A stretch of DNA of 64,000 nt from Setoptus koraiensis (taxonomy: Eukaryota; Arthropoda): assembly GCA_048013815.1 (NCBI GenBank), contig CM106585.1:12896001-12960000 (forward strand). Direction: 5' to 3'. Positions 14,801-27,476 of the stretch are shown here, in pieces; the first letter of the stretch is position 1, and the number at the start of each line of letters is the position of its first letter. The position numbers and the translations under genes are program-made. The notes under the pieces are model-generated. The model worked only from the letters and a program-made list of their open reading frames with translations. It made no database searches and was not told the origin of the DNA.

Positions 14801-15563
14801 CCAGCAACGACAGCGACAACCAGCGACAACCAGCGGCCGACAGCGACATAAGGCACCACCAGTTGAATGGAGAGCGATTGTGTGCTTATTCAAATCGTAG
14901 GTGATAATTCACAATTACAGTAGTTAGTTATCCCCTGTGTCCGCTGCTGCGTCGTTGTCGTTGTTGCTGTTGTTGTTTGGCCCACATGACGTGATTGATG
15001 ATGGCTGGCGTGTTGTTGCTGCGCTCCATCAAGCGTAAACGTACACCGTGCTTGCGACAACAACAACAAGCCGATAATAGAAACAGATAGCGGCCTCGTT
15101 GCAATTCGCGACCAACAACTACGTGGGTTTGCACGTTGAATGAAATTGCTGGAAATTGTCGCTTTTGCACTGATTAAAATCTCTCCACAAGCCAGCTCAC
15201 AACAGCAACAAGCCGGGGATATTGCCCAGAGATGGCTATCTCGGGATTAGTTAAATCAGACGTAAATCATCATCGCTTGCCGTTTGTTGTTGTTGTCGTT
15301 GGCGTCGTTGTTATCGTTGCCGTTGTTGTTGTTGTTGCCAAACTCGGGCCGCATCACAACAAAACCACTATCAATTTCATTACACGAGCTATCAAAACAA
15401 CAATTGTTGTTGGTCGGACGTTTGTTGCGGCGGCCCCACCTCCAGCGGCCAACAAAGCAGACACTGCGAGCCACCAACTGACAACTTGCGCTCACTGGCG
15501 CACAAACGAGCAAATGATAATATTAATACCGCCATTGTAATACAATGATTGTATACGTGCATT

Positions 15564-15611
15564 GCCGGAATTATCGCCAGAATTATCGCCAGAATTGTTG
15601 CCAGAATTGTT
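15564..15611. repeat. 12-base minisatellite, four copies
   Basis: Copies of GCCAGAATTATC, then GCCAGAATTGTT; the variants occur in adjacent pairs. Confidence 0.9.
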
Positions 15612-18600
15612 GCCAGAATGCAGCATCTCAGCCATAAATATGAGAGAGATAAACATGACAGGCAATTGAAGCGGCAACCATGAACAATGTCATTTCCTGC
15701 GCCCCATTCCGCGTGCAACACGCCAATTGGTTGTTGTTGTTATTATTATGCTCGCTACTCATTGGGCTCCGTTGTTGTCGTTGTCGTATTTATATGTATA
15801 GACAACGACGCATAAACTGCAGCACAAACACGGTGGCACGGCTACCATGTCCGCAGATTATGACTACAATGCGACTGATTAAATTTGCATTGATTGAATT
15901 AGCATCGCTGGCGCCCCTCCGATCAGCGTGCACCAGACGAGCAGATATGTCGCCAGCTCTTGTCCAAACAATTGCTCGACAGTGTGTGTGCTGGTCAATC
16001 GTCGTCGTCGATCGGGCAGCCATCGTTTCGGCCAGGTAAATCCGGGTTTGCGTGCTGCTGAGCGAACGGCAAACAGAGATTAGAATAATTTGAATGCAAT
16101 GATAATTGTCTTGCACGTTGCAAACTATTCGAAACTCGCCACCACTCACAGTCGTTGTCAGTATTCGAACTTATAGCCATTAGAGATTCGAAATTCGAAC
16201 TTCGAACTGCAGTGCGCAGTCCGCCGACGAAGGGCCAGAGATAACGAACGCAGCACAAAGAATTCTCTCTCGCCATGCCATTGATGCTGGAATTTGTGCG
16301 TGCTCGTCTGACAATTATTTATGTGGCCTCTCAATGGGCACCAGTGACAACGATCGACACAGGCAGTCCACGCAAATTGTCCACCAATCAACTCGGCTGG
16401 TGGCTTCGCTTGCAACTCTTTCTCTCTATTTCACGCTTATTGTCCGGCGCTCGCCTGACAATTGTCAGATAAACTCACTCGATAAGTTGTTGCTGTTGTT
16501 TGTTTTGTTGTGAATGTGGCCACCACCGTGGCTCGCTCGCAAACAGTAACAACATCATCAATACAATGGCTCTCTCTCACTGACCAGGCTCAGGTGAGTG
16601 TCAGCGTTGCCAATTGCCAGTGGCCAGTCATTGTTTGTGACACTGTTTGTGACATTTTTGTTGCTCGTGTCGCTGCTGCTGCTGCCGACCACCAGCACGC
16701 ACCAGCACCGTCGAACGCCAGCGAAGCCGGCCTGACCTCGGCCCAGCAATCAGGGTGCGTCAGGTGAACAAAATGGTCGTTTAATTGCCATTAATATCCA
16801 CTATTCGGCCGATAATTGTCACAACTGTTTGTGTGTGCCACTGTCACACCGGCCAGCAGCGACCTGTCACCGGTGACCGGTAACTAACCAACTCAACAAC
16901 TCGACAACTGACCAACTGACCAACTGAGCGAGCGGCCGCACCGTTTGGCCGGCCGCTCTTCAATGGCGAGAGCGCATCAACACCGACGCTGTCGCACAGG
17001 CGCCCCCTGAGGCCCGCCGGCGAGGCTAATTTGAATAACAATTGATCGCAATTACAGTGCGCCAATTGCGCTCGTCTGTCCTCGCCGTCTAACTATAAAT
17101 CCGGATTCTGTCGGCCGTTGTGAGGCTTTTTGAGGCATCGTGCGCCATTGTGAGGCGACCGGGCCGCTTGTTGTCACCGTGGCTGCGCCGCTGGTGGCGC
17201 CGGCGTCGATATTGATCCGAGTGCCGCGACAAAGTCTGATTATATCAATGGTGCGTCTTCTTTTGACAATCTACTTCCACAGTGGCCAATTGTTTGCAAT
17301 TTCGCTTCTTTGCCAATTCTTCGCAATTTCGCTTCTTTGCCGATTGTTTGCGCGCAGCCATCGTGGCTGAAATTGCAATCATGGCCGGCGGTTCAATCTG
17401 GTTGCTGATAAAACGCGTTGTGCCGATATTTGTGATATTCGCGACAGTGTGCGTTTGCGTCGGCCGACAACGGCGGTGCGTGGCATATTGTCACTAGAAA
17501 CGGACGGCACCAATATTTTCATTTCGGTGCTTAATTTGGCCACCAAGGGTGCACCGGCAACACCGGCATATGCGTACATGTAGCGGCAACGGCGGCCAAA
17601 GATCGCGCAAAATAACGTGCCAGTATTCACGGCAGTTGTGGCCGCCGCTGGCAACCACCGGCAACGACCACCGTCCAAGTTGGCACTATCTGGTCACCTG
17701 GTTGACGGCGGCAACAACGGCGCGATCGGTCGATATGAGAACGGCCGTCGGTCGTCTCTCGGCGGGCCGGTCGGCGCTGGCGGTCAAAACTCAGCGGGTC
17801 ACCTCGGCTATCGTCCTGCTAATCATATGAATATTTGACATTTCTCCCACAGTAGTACAGACACGCCAGCAGCAGCAACAACAACAACAACAGCGTTATG
17901 CGCATTGGTCAATTTCCACAAAAGTGACGTTCCGTGTGTCTCACACAAACTGCAAAAGTTTGTGTGTTGGTCAGCACTGGTCAACCTTGAATTTGCGAGT
18001 GGCCACCGATTGCGAGCGCCAGAGATGGCAGAGATGGCGAAAATTGCAAAAATTGAAGATTATTTGTAACAATAATCCAGAGATAAAGAGCGTTTAACAA
18101 TCACACTAATCGATGGACCCTGCCCGAGAGAAAGTTGCGATGGCAGCGGCGCGGCTCTTAGATCACACCATGTTGTCTGCATAAATCGCGCCCATGCGCC
18201 ATCTATACACGGTACCAGCACGGTACACACATGATGATAAATCTGGCAATCATAGGTAAATTGCATAACTGATCCGACACTGTTGTTGTTGGCTGAAATT
18301 GATTCATTTTGGGCGCTCTCACATGGTCGTCATCGTCATGAGTTATTCACAGTTATCACCTCGCAATTGATCGCCATTAAGTGGGACACGATTTAATTTG
18401 GCAACAAACGCACGTTACACCTAAGTGAGTTGACTCGTCCATCAATCTTCCCATCCGAATGATGGCACTATTGCGTGACACGAAACTTGTGTAACAGTGT
18501 GCTATCGTTGCATTGTAATGGCACTTGTACTGTTTTCTGATCCAACACTGGCTGTATCGATTGGCTGCCCAGAGATTAGGGAGCAGAGAATTTATCAGTG

Positions 18601-21600
18601 TTCTCACAAGTCAGTTCTCGGTGGCGAAGAATGCGCCCAGCGGCATTCGCCGTCACTAATATTCCCTGGCAATAGTTTATAGTAATATTCTCCAATGGTA
18701 CTTTATAGTAATAGGCTACCAGTGATACAGTGATGGTCTGTCCACCGGTCATCCTGTTTGCCGCTGAAGGAGTCGACGCTCCTCAAGCGAATAGTGACAG
18801 TGACTTTCGGCGCAAGAATTTTAATTGATGATAATTGTTGTAAATGTTGAAAAGATCACATGTATATCATGGTATCATTTTGCTGTTGCCGCTGCGTCGC
18901 GTCACATGTGTGTCGTATTTTGTACTTGTGTCGACTCGATATAATGATCATCTCCGTGGCCACGTCAAAATGCCACTTGCCTATATTACCTGTCGCCCTC
19001 AAACGCTGCCTTAAATCATAATGGCAACGCTTGAGTGCGGACCTTTGGCAGCGGCCAAAGCGGAGCGCCAGTTAATTGCAACGTGTTGCAACAATCAAAT
19101 CAAATCACAGCAACCAAACTGACCATTTGCGAGACGAGACGAGACGAGACAAGAGATATCTAGCCACTAGCGCTCGCTTGGATACGCGCAAAGGTAATCG
19201 GCGTCATTCTTGCTGCCGCTGATGATGATCTGCTCAATTACAACGATTAGTTTGAGCGCCATTATCGAGCTGATGTTGTTGTTGTTGTTGCTGATGCTGC
19301 TGCGAAAACAATTCGGGCACTTGATACACTTTTTGTTGTTCGCTTCCTAAAGATCATGGTCAGCCTAGCCTAGCTGCTAAAAGTGACCTCTCTTACACTT
19401 GTCAAATCCATCATTGAACAAACGTATATGACCCGCCCACGGGCTCAATCAAAAGTCATTGGGCACAATATTTAGCGTTTAAACACACGCCTATTTAAGG
19501 ACCATCGACGAGGACGATTATTGTTGTTTGCTCTTATTATTATTGCAAAATATGTTCCAGTTGCAGTTGTGGCGGCCAATTGCAATTAATTCATTATTAA
19601 CTGCTGCCGCTGCAGCAGCATGTTGAGCCATGTTGAGCCATGTTGAGCGGCCGGCAACCAGGCCCAAAATGGCCGAAATGGCCAAAATCCAACAACTGAC
19701 CATTTGTGTTCATTGGCGCTGCCGTCGTGTAGCCTCTTCGCGTCGCTTGTCGGCTCTTTGTTCGGAAAAAGGATAACATAGGCTCAACCTATTATTGCAC
19801 CGATAGAGTTTATCCAGTAGTGTATAGGTGCATCAGTGACGGTGCGTATATGTAAACGCGCTGCACGGAGAGATAAATAACAGCAACAACATAACAGCAT
19901 ATTCCAAGAAGACATCACCAACCGACTGACAAAGCTGATTTTGTGACTAGTAAAATTATATACGCTTGCTGTTGCTGTTGTTCCACAACCAGCTGATTAT
20001 GATTGATTGGTTGATGATGTTAATAGTGGTAGTAGTCACTGGCAGCGATGCTGGCTTCCTGGCCGGCTGTTCTCTGGATATCCCAGAAACACGGGAGAGA
20101 AAGCTCAAAAGTAGTAGTGCGAGAACTTTTATTAGTGCTCAGTTTTTTTCTGGCTGGCTGGCTGGCTCATTCTCTGGCTATTCTTGCATCCATTATCCAT
20201 CGTTTCGCTGCTAAAGTCAAGTTGCTCTGCTTGCTCTATGCCATAGAGTCTATGGTGAGCCCGTGATTGACCATAAGTGTTAAATAAAAATCTCATACAA
20301 GAATCAACTTTCATCGAATATCTCGATCGGGAAAGTCCGCGATTACACACATAACAGCGCGTCACTAAGTGTAATTACTGGCAGTGGATACTCGAGCATG
20401 CAATTGGTCGATATTGTTTCAGCCGTACCATGCCATGAATAAGGTGATGAGCCATGCTATTATTGGTGGGCCAGGGCTTACAAACAGCCAAAGACCAGCA
20501 ATAACACCAATGTACACACACACACACACGCGGATGATTTGTACCGCAATACACGGCTATTATCCGGCTCCAAGTTGAAATATCTGCTGTTTGCTCTCTA
20601 TTGGCGTATTGACCTCCGACATCAGACAACAAACACATACGGACGTTTTATTATCATCTGGCTAGGTGAATTCTTCGTTTCGTTTGTCGTTCTTCGGCTT
20701 GTTGTTTAGTGTTGTTTGCCGATGATCTATATGCTCTAAATCTGATATGCATAACAACGTTTCGTATTGGCGTCGTCATCACCAAAAATAACACGCCATA
20801 TGCACAAACAGCAACAACAACAAAACAATAAATGGTCCTTAGTCAATATCTCAGATATAGCAATTACCATTGCAAGTCTAGTTTGCCTATGATAATAATT
20901 GAAATTGATTGATGATTGCCACCATTAATCGTCTAATGAATATCCTCTAATAAATGTGTTGTGCCGCCATTTGTTGATTGATCCACCTCCCAATATTTCT
21001 AATATCCTGATACAAGCCAGATACAACGCTAGCCAGGTAGTATCATATCTTATTATTACTATTACTATTTAGGAATTATCGCTGCTAATCATATCATATA
21101 ATGTGTATTATATTATTATATTATTGCAAATATGTGCTCACTACTATTATTATCCATCAAACCTGTGATATTCAATACCATACTTAAAATAAATATACTT
21201 TGTTTATATCAGACAAATGTATGCAAATGATCAATCATTATTCAGATAGATAGTGCGCTTTTTTTGCCGTTTGTTTCTTCTTTCGCCGTCTACAATCCGA
21301 CTAGATCTTTATATTTATTTCGCTGGCAATATTTCCATCAATAATCGTTGTGCTTTAGTTATCGGGGATGGCGTTGTTCTTTGTCTTTGTCGTGCCAGAT
21401 AGTTGATTGTACCTTCGCCGAACATATTCACCGTGGCCATATGGCTAGCAACGGCATACTTACAATTGTTAGACAACTGCAATTGCAATTTGCATTACAA
21501 AAATTTCTATACAAAGACAAATATTACAAATAGGCGGCATATGGATTGGAAATTGGTTTCGTTGGTGGTAGAGGAAGAGAAAAAAAAGGCACGGGCATAT

Positions 21601-22534
21601 GAAAAAGCAGCCATAGCAACTATCGGCTCAATTTGTGTATTTATCATACACATTCATCATATTTCATGCAAATAACGTGTCAGTTTATGTGTTTTTGCTG
21701 TACCAAGTGACATGTGAGGTCAACAAGTAGACATTTATTTTTATCCAATTGTGCCCAATTTGTGACCATTCTTTTCTTTTATCCGTTCTCTAATTTTGTC
21801 CTCTGTTTTTCGTGTCTATTGTGGCTCGCTCAGCCACCAGTGATACAGTGTAGGGCTACTGGCACCGGTGATAAAGTGGTGCTACTAATCACACATTGTC
21901 TAGTGTTATTAATCATTGCAGCAAATTAAATTATACCAACAACACTATACGAATAGTATGGTGCGGATAAAAAACGGGAAATTTGCAAAAAACTGTGCGT
22001 TCTCTCTAGCGTTCCGTTGCCAGAGAGCGGTTCGCTTGAGTGTTGCACCGTGCAACTTGCACGCAAAACAATGGGCTCACCAGGTTAGATGCGTTCTCGG
22101 CTTGGTGCAAGGTGCGCGATGAACCCAAGCCGTTTGAGCCGAACCTCGTCCGCCCAACAGTTCATAATGCGATGGTGCACATTATTCGCGGGCTGCACCG
22201 TCGCGGCGAGCCTTGGGTGCACGGGCGTCGGTTGATGCAGCCAATGGCGACGGTCTTTGTTGGCTTGTTTGGTTCAACTGGCTTGCACCGGCTTCGTTGG
22301 TATCTCAATCTGCGTTGCTTGCATTGGTAACTATTTGCTTGGGTTGGTTTGATTTCTTGTATCGGTGTCAGTGATATCATCATTTTAGTGCCATTGTTGC
22401 CTCGGGAGGCAATCAATATAATTTAGATGTATCGTCTCCGAGAGCAGACTCATTCATCGTCACAGATAGAAAATAGATAGAGAATAAAACGAGAGACGCG
22501 AAATGCGATAAAATAAAACACAGCAAACAACAAC

Positions 22535-22791
22535 ATGGCGAATGGCGAATTCTTTACAAAAATTAATGACCTAAACGGCCCTAAATCTCCCAAAGGGCAC
22601 AATTATATTGGAGCGGGCATATACAACGACAACGTCGACGACGACGACGACGACGACGTGCACACATGTGTTCATACAAAGTATTGTAATTGCAGGAATT
22701 AAGTGGCGATAAAACCGAGCCAGATACTGTAGACAAGATAGTGGATCAGCCAATATTCATACTGGACGGCATGCCATATAATGGCCGCTAG
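22535..22791 (+). CDS. Weak candidate: small two-part plus-strand coding region, unidentified
   Basis: An ATG in good context at 22,535 opens 56 codons (MANGEFFTKINDLNGPK, a GHNYIGAGIYND stretch, then seven Asp). Immediately after, an acceptor-like TTGTAATTGCAG ends at 22,695 and is followed by a 31-codon reading (ELSGDKTEPD to FILDGMPYNGR) with a stop at 22,789-22,791. Both parts look coding in composition, but I recognise no family. The nearest in-phase GT (about 22,658) would make an intron of only 38 bases, so a different first exon is more likely if the second part is real. It could be chance. Confidence 0.2.
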
Positions 22792-25739
22792 GCCGTAGGC
22801 TGTCAGTGGCATGAGCGAAGCCATGAAAGATGGAAGAGACGTTCCCCTAGGAGTTCATCATATTATTGGAATGGAATGAAGTCCAGCGAAGACGCTAATC
22901 AAGAAATAGCGATGGATAGAGAGCAAGAGACATCAGAAATAAATAAACAAGCAACAATAACAAACGACAGACACCACAACTTCTGGCCAATTGGAACATC
23001 CTAGAGAGATTCTCGTGAAGATAAGAGACGTGGTAATTCTCCTATTTTCCAATGTGGCCTGTGTGTGCTATCTCAATTATCACCAGGTGACGTGAGAATA
23101 ACGCCCGCGCTCTCTCTATACATTTGGGCCGTTCATTTAACGCGCACGATATCATTATTAGTTATTTGGTCGTTTCGAATGAGTCACAACAACCAACCGA
23201 GAACCATACTAGAGAGTTGGCTAGTTTCGAGCACAAACTTTAAGAGCATGACAACCAAAAGAGAGTCTATGGTCTGATTGACCACTGGTTCACCTTGCGG
23301 TCATAGCGTTTTATGGCCGCAATTTGTGCGAGTGCCACGAACAAAGTAGGATAGAGAATCCATGAAATCTCTTATTATTTCCGAATTTTATTACCCATCG
23401 ACGCTTCTATTCTGAGCTGACCAATAACAACACTAGCGCCAGTAAATCTTAAAACGTCTCTACAGACATACACTGTATACAATTGGCGTTTATATAGCCC
23501 GACAACGAGCAGACTGATTGAGTTTTCACAAATGATGCCGCACTGAACGGGCTCATAGTCATCTTCACATAAGATTGATGGAATGGACCAACAATAATCA
23601 AAGATATTCTAGTTACTCACACCACTGACCGAATCCACGGCCAGAAAAGCATTCACCCTTCGTTGTTGGAGGATCCACCATTGCTTTTGTCGTAACTACC
23701 AGCGTAAGCATAAACACGTGCACATAATTTGGTGCTTCACTTGCGAGCGAAGATCGTGTAAGGAAAATATCACTTTCTATCCGGTTCAGATTGTTGTTGC
23801 TAGTATTTCCAATAAATCACGACTAGATGTCGGCTTGTGGATGATAATAGTCTGGTCTTTTGGCCACAGTTTAAACGAGCTCGGGTTGAGTGATCAACAG
23901 TTCAAGACTGCTAAACATGCCAGCTAAAACATGGTTGTATGCTCGCCTGACGGCCTATTAAATTTGGCACTGTAATAGGAAATAATCAGTATTAATGGAT
24001 TGCTCACCAGCTGTAGTGATTACAATTTAATAACCAAGTTAATACAAGTAAATGTACATGTAAATGATCAAGCCTAAGTGTATCAAGTTGATCTAAATTT
24101 AGTAATCTAAAGCAGGGCAAGATAGCGTTTGCTTTGTGTTTTGTTTTCTCGCGCGTCCTATTTCAGGATGTTTATGCGAAGAAAAAAAATCAGTGAACAA
24201 GTTATTGGTCGATATATGAAAGAGATTTGTCTCCCTAATTAATTACTACAGCTTATGAGGTGCATTATTTGGTAACCTTTAATCTAAACAGATAATCGTA
24301 GGATCATAGTTTTAGTGCCACTACGCCACGATTTAGCCCCAACATAGAAGCTGTGGTTGCATGGCAGCGAGGCATTTTTGTTTGGGTCTAGTGTTTTTCT
24401 TGGCGACAATTGTGAATCTCTTTCAAATGGCGCATTTTTTCATGACGTGCACAACCAGTTCATAGCGCTATGCATGATTTGTACTTGTGAAGCCTCTTCT
24501 TGATTCTCGCTTTGCGGCGGTGACCAAGCCGGAAGTCGAAATTATCTACATCGTTCTTGCATCAACTCTGTGACATCTTGGCCTTGTCATGTTGCGTGTG
24601 TGACTGCGATGTTATGCGACTGTTCCAGTTTACTTAACTCGGTTAATTGTTTCTTATCAGCTAATGCGTGCAATTGGGTCTTTGCTTATGCCACATTGTG
24701 TTGGTTTTGCGATTGTTGTTGTGATATAAAAACTATTGTCAGATAACAACAATCGTCAATGAAAAACAATAACAACATTGCACCTATATAGCGATTTTTA
24801 TATAATTAAATTGGTGCACTAATACGTGTGTAAGTTTTACACACGCCGAGCCATATATAGTTTGACTTTGGCACCGTCAATGTTTTGCAATTGCGCATTA
24901 TCTAGCCAGGACATCTAGTGTGAGACTTTGGCATGATATTGGCGGCCTACAACAACGCATTGCTAGTAGACAGTGATAAGGAAAAGCGAATGTTGTTGGA
25001 AGAGGAGATAATCATTTGGAAGCAACAGAGTCGGTGTGCAAGTAAAGAAGTTTATGGTCAATTAGACGGAATCAATCTCAAATGACACAAGGTAAAGAAG
25101 AAGACGAAGAAGAAAGTTGTGCCTGATAGAGCAGCTAATTTCGCTTGTGAACGTGCCAGCAAACATACGTGCACGTATGCATATGCGAATTCGAACGCAT
25201 ATGATGGTTGCGATAACGAAAAGAACAAAAGCAACCGCCAATTAAGCGAAACTAATTAATGGGTGGACGGTGCTCGAGCACCGGACAAGATGACCACTAC
25301 ACTAATACCGGTATATTGATTGTGTATTCCGATTGTGTTCTGTGTGCCGCTGCCACTCCGAATACGGCACTGCCGGCCAGTGTCCGACTGAAGCAGCTCG
25401 GATAATTGCAATCGAAAGCGATACATTACGCGATGCCCCCATCGAACGGATAACGCCGCTCCGATGACGCCCGAGCGGTGCGCGGGGGAGCCCCTCGCTA
25501 GAGGCCAACACAGACCGACTTGGCCGTCGGTGAAAGTCAGCCCCAAGGCATGCCCGGGATCCTGTCCATTCAAACATGGCACACCGAGGAACGATTTTGT
25601 TCTTGCGAACCATTTCTACCATTTATACATTGTACACTTGTGAGAATAGCTCGGCTGGCGCCACCTATGGACCTTTTGTAGATGCATGTAAGTGCAGTGG
25701 GGATTCAGTGCGGGGATTATGGTGGACGATCGATGGCCA

Positions 25740-25765
25740 CCACTAAATCCAATCGGATTTAGTGG
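25740..25765. repeat. Perfect 11-bp hairpin
   Basis: Arms CCACTAAATCC (25,740-25,750) and GGATTTAGTGG (25,755-25,765) around loop AATC, just left of a 19-base triplicate. Confidence 0.9.
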
Positions 25766-25789
25766 CTCGCAAACGAAGCCCGACAAATC

Positions 25790-25846
25790 TCTGGCGATCA
25801 GACGCATCTCTGGCGATCAGACGCATCTCTGGCGATCAGACGCATC
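25790..25846. repeat. 19-base tandem repeat, three identical copies
   Basis: Three exact copies of TCTGGCGATCAGACGCATC, inside a locally GC-rich patch. Confidence 0.95.
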
Positions 25847-27476
25847 ACGGCCTGTGGTGAGGCCATCTCAAGCTGCAGATTATGGCGCAGTGTGCCGCTC
25901 AAGACCCAATTCGGCCACTGACAACTTGTGATTCCCTGAAAGAAACAAAAGTGAGCACACTCTAGATAAACGCGATCCATCAACGGCACCATTCAGTGGA
26001 TTTATAAATTTATCTGGCATAAGTTAGTTTGCTCACCGGCGAGATTGTGCCCGCACTCATGGCACACAGCACAATTGGGGTGACGCTTGTTGTGGGATTG
26101 GCGCTGAGATTGCTGGGCAGTGCAAATAGTAAAAATAACAACAGCAACAACAACAACAACAACGTTTAAACGCTGCACACGGAGACGAGAGAAACAACAA
26201 CCACTGGCTGTCGTTACCTGGCGGTGGCCCTGTCACCTTTGGCCCTGAACGATGACCACACCGCGACGCACTTGACGCTTTATTTCGATTTGCGCCAGCG
26301 ATTGGCGATCGGCAATCGCTGGCAACTGTTGTTTGCTGACAATGTAGGTGGTCAGCAGCAGCACTGTTGTTTGGCGAGCAAATGTTGGCACTGCCATCAC
26401 TACTCTCCTAATCTGCGAATAGGATTTGAATTCTGGCGAATTCTCTCTCGCTCGCTCTCTGTCTGTCTGACAGCCAATCTGACAAACACTTTGCAACAAA
26501 AACCAACTCTCTTGGCGAGAATCGATAAAAGATGAGACCCGAGATGATGGTGAGAATGAAAAGTTTGCCAGCAGCAGCATTAGCATTTAGCGTTCTTGCG
26601 GCAGCTTAACAAAATCAAATTACTGAATATTTGTTAGTCCGCTAGTTGAGTGTTAGTCACCACTAGTGACCAGTTACTAGCTAGGGCCAGTATTGACTTT
26701 CGCCGCTGCCAGCCGATGATGAACGAACCAAATGAATCAAGCTAACAAGCCAGCTTAATACTACTACTACTGCTACTGTGTTTTGTTGGCACACAGTTGG
26801 CACCAGTTTTTTGATACGATTCACCTGTTACACGGCCGCTGACGCTCTTAACAACTTGGCCACGATGCATCGCAGTAGTGGATAGTTGAAAGTTAGCGAG
26901 ATGACAGAGCGATAACTGAATTGACTGACCAACCTGGACATTCCACCGAACAGACCACCGCAATGACAACAACAAACATTTTGGCCACTGCGACGGCCAA
27001 AATGTAAACATACCACAACAACGTTGAACGCTGAAATACCGGTCAGATGACCAAAAAAGATGCCACTGTGGAGAATCTCACTTATCTCGCTCTCTCGCCA
27101 GATTGAACCGATCGGATAAAACAGACTGACAACATGCGGTGGTCACATACTCGAGAATCCCCTGTAAGCTCCTTAGTATCACCATCGAGTTAGTAATGAC
27201 CGTTCGCTGTGTCGCTCATTAGAACTCGGCGCAAGCGAAGAATTTGAATCTGCTTTGGAATTTTATCGATGATTGATTGCAACATTACACACACACACAC
27301 ACATACATACATATGAGTTACTTATTATTGGTTCCAAATCACAAACTCACCATTAGCTACTGCAATATTTGGCCCGAGTCGCACACGACCCGTAAATAAT
27401 ATGCGTACGCTGTTTGTATGCAGGCTTGTTTTCTAAATAGAAGAGAAACGGATACATATAAGGCAATTTCGTCGAG

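Larger units (their letters stand above)
1..17800. other. GC-rich region dominated by simple repeats; no gene supported
   Basis: Many overlapping ORFs occur on both strands, but they track GC-rich and CAA/TTG repeats, often start with TTG or GTG, and show no domain I recognise. Larger CAA/TTG runs are near 3,199-3,305, 3,713-3,770, 4,681-4,745, 6,158-6,215, 9,363-9,475, 9,712-9,790, 10,705-10,780, 11,115-11,245, 13,280-13,445 and 15,279-15,345. Plus-strand donor-like CAG/GTRAG sites occur at 6,865, 10,676, 10,808, 10,952, 16,036 and 16,594, with a TATA-like ATAAAAAG at 10,586-10,593. Noncoding 5' exons of a plus-strand gene are therefore possible. Confidence 0.6.
17801..27476. other. AT-richer intergenic region; little recognised
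   Basis: Between the GC-rich left block and the MARF1-like stop codon. It contains a CA microsatellite at 27,288-27,313, a GC-rich patch near 22,020-22,330 and another at 25,250-25,930, CAA runs near 26,137-26,162, and one weak exon-like candidate at 22.5-22.8 kb. No conserved protein or RNA gene was recognised elsewhere. Confidence 0.6.

Noticed and set aside
21541-21675. 44-codon plus-strand frame with a hydrophobic C-terminal half
   Set aside because: Weak start context, short and isolated; composition alone is not enough.
25256-25622. GC-rich segment considered as an rRNA fragment
   Set aside because: No stretch matched the conserved 18S, 5.8S or 28S segments I know.
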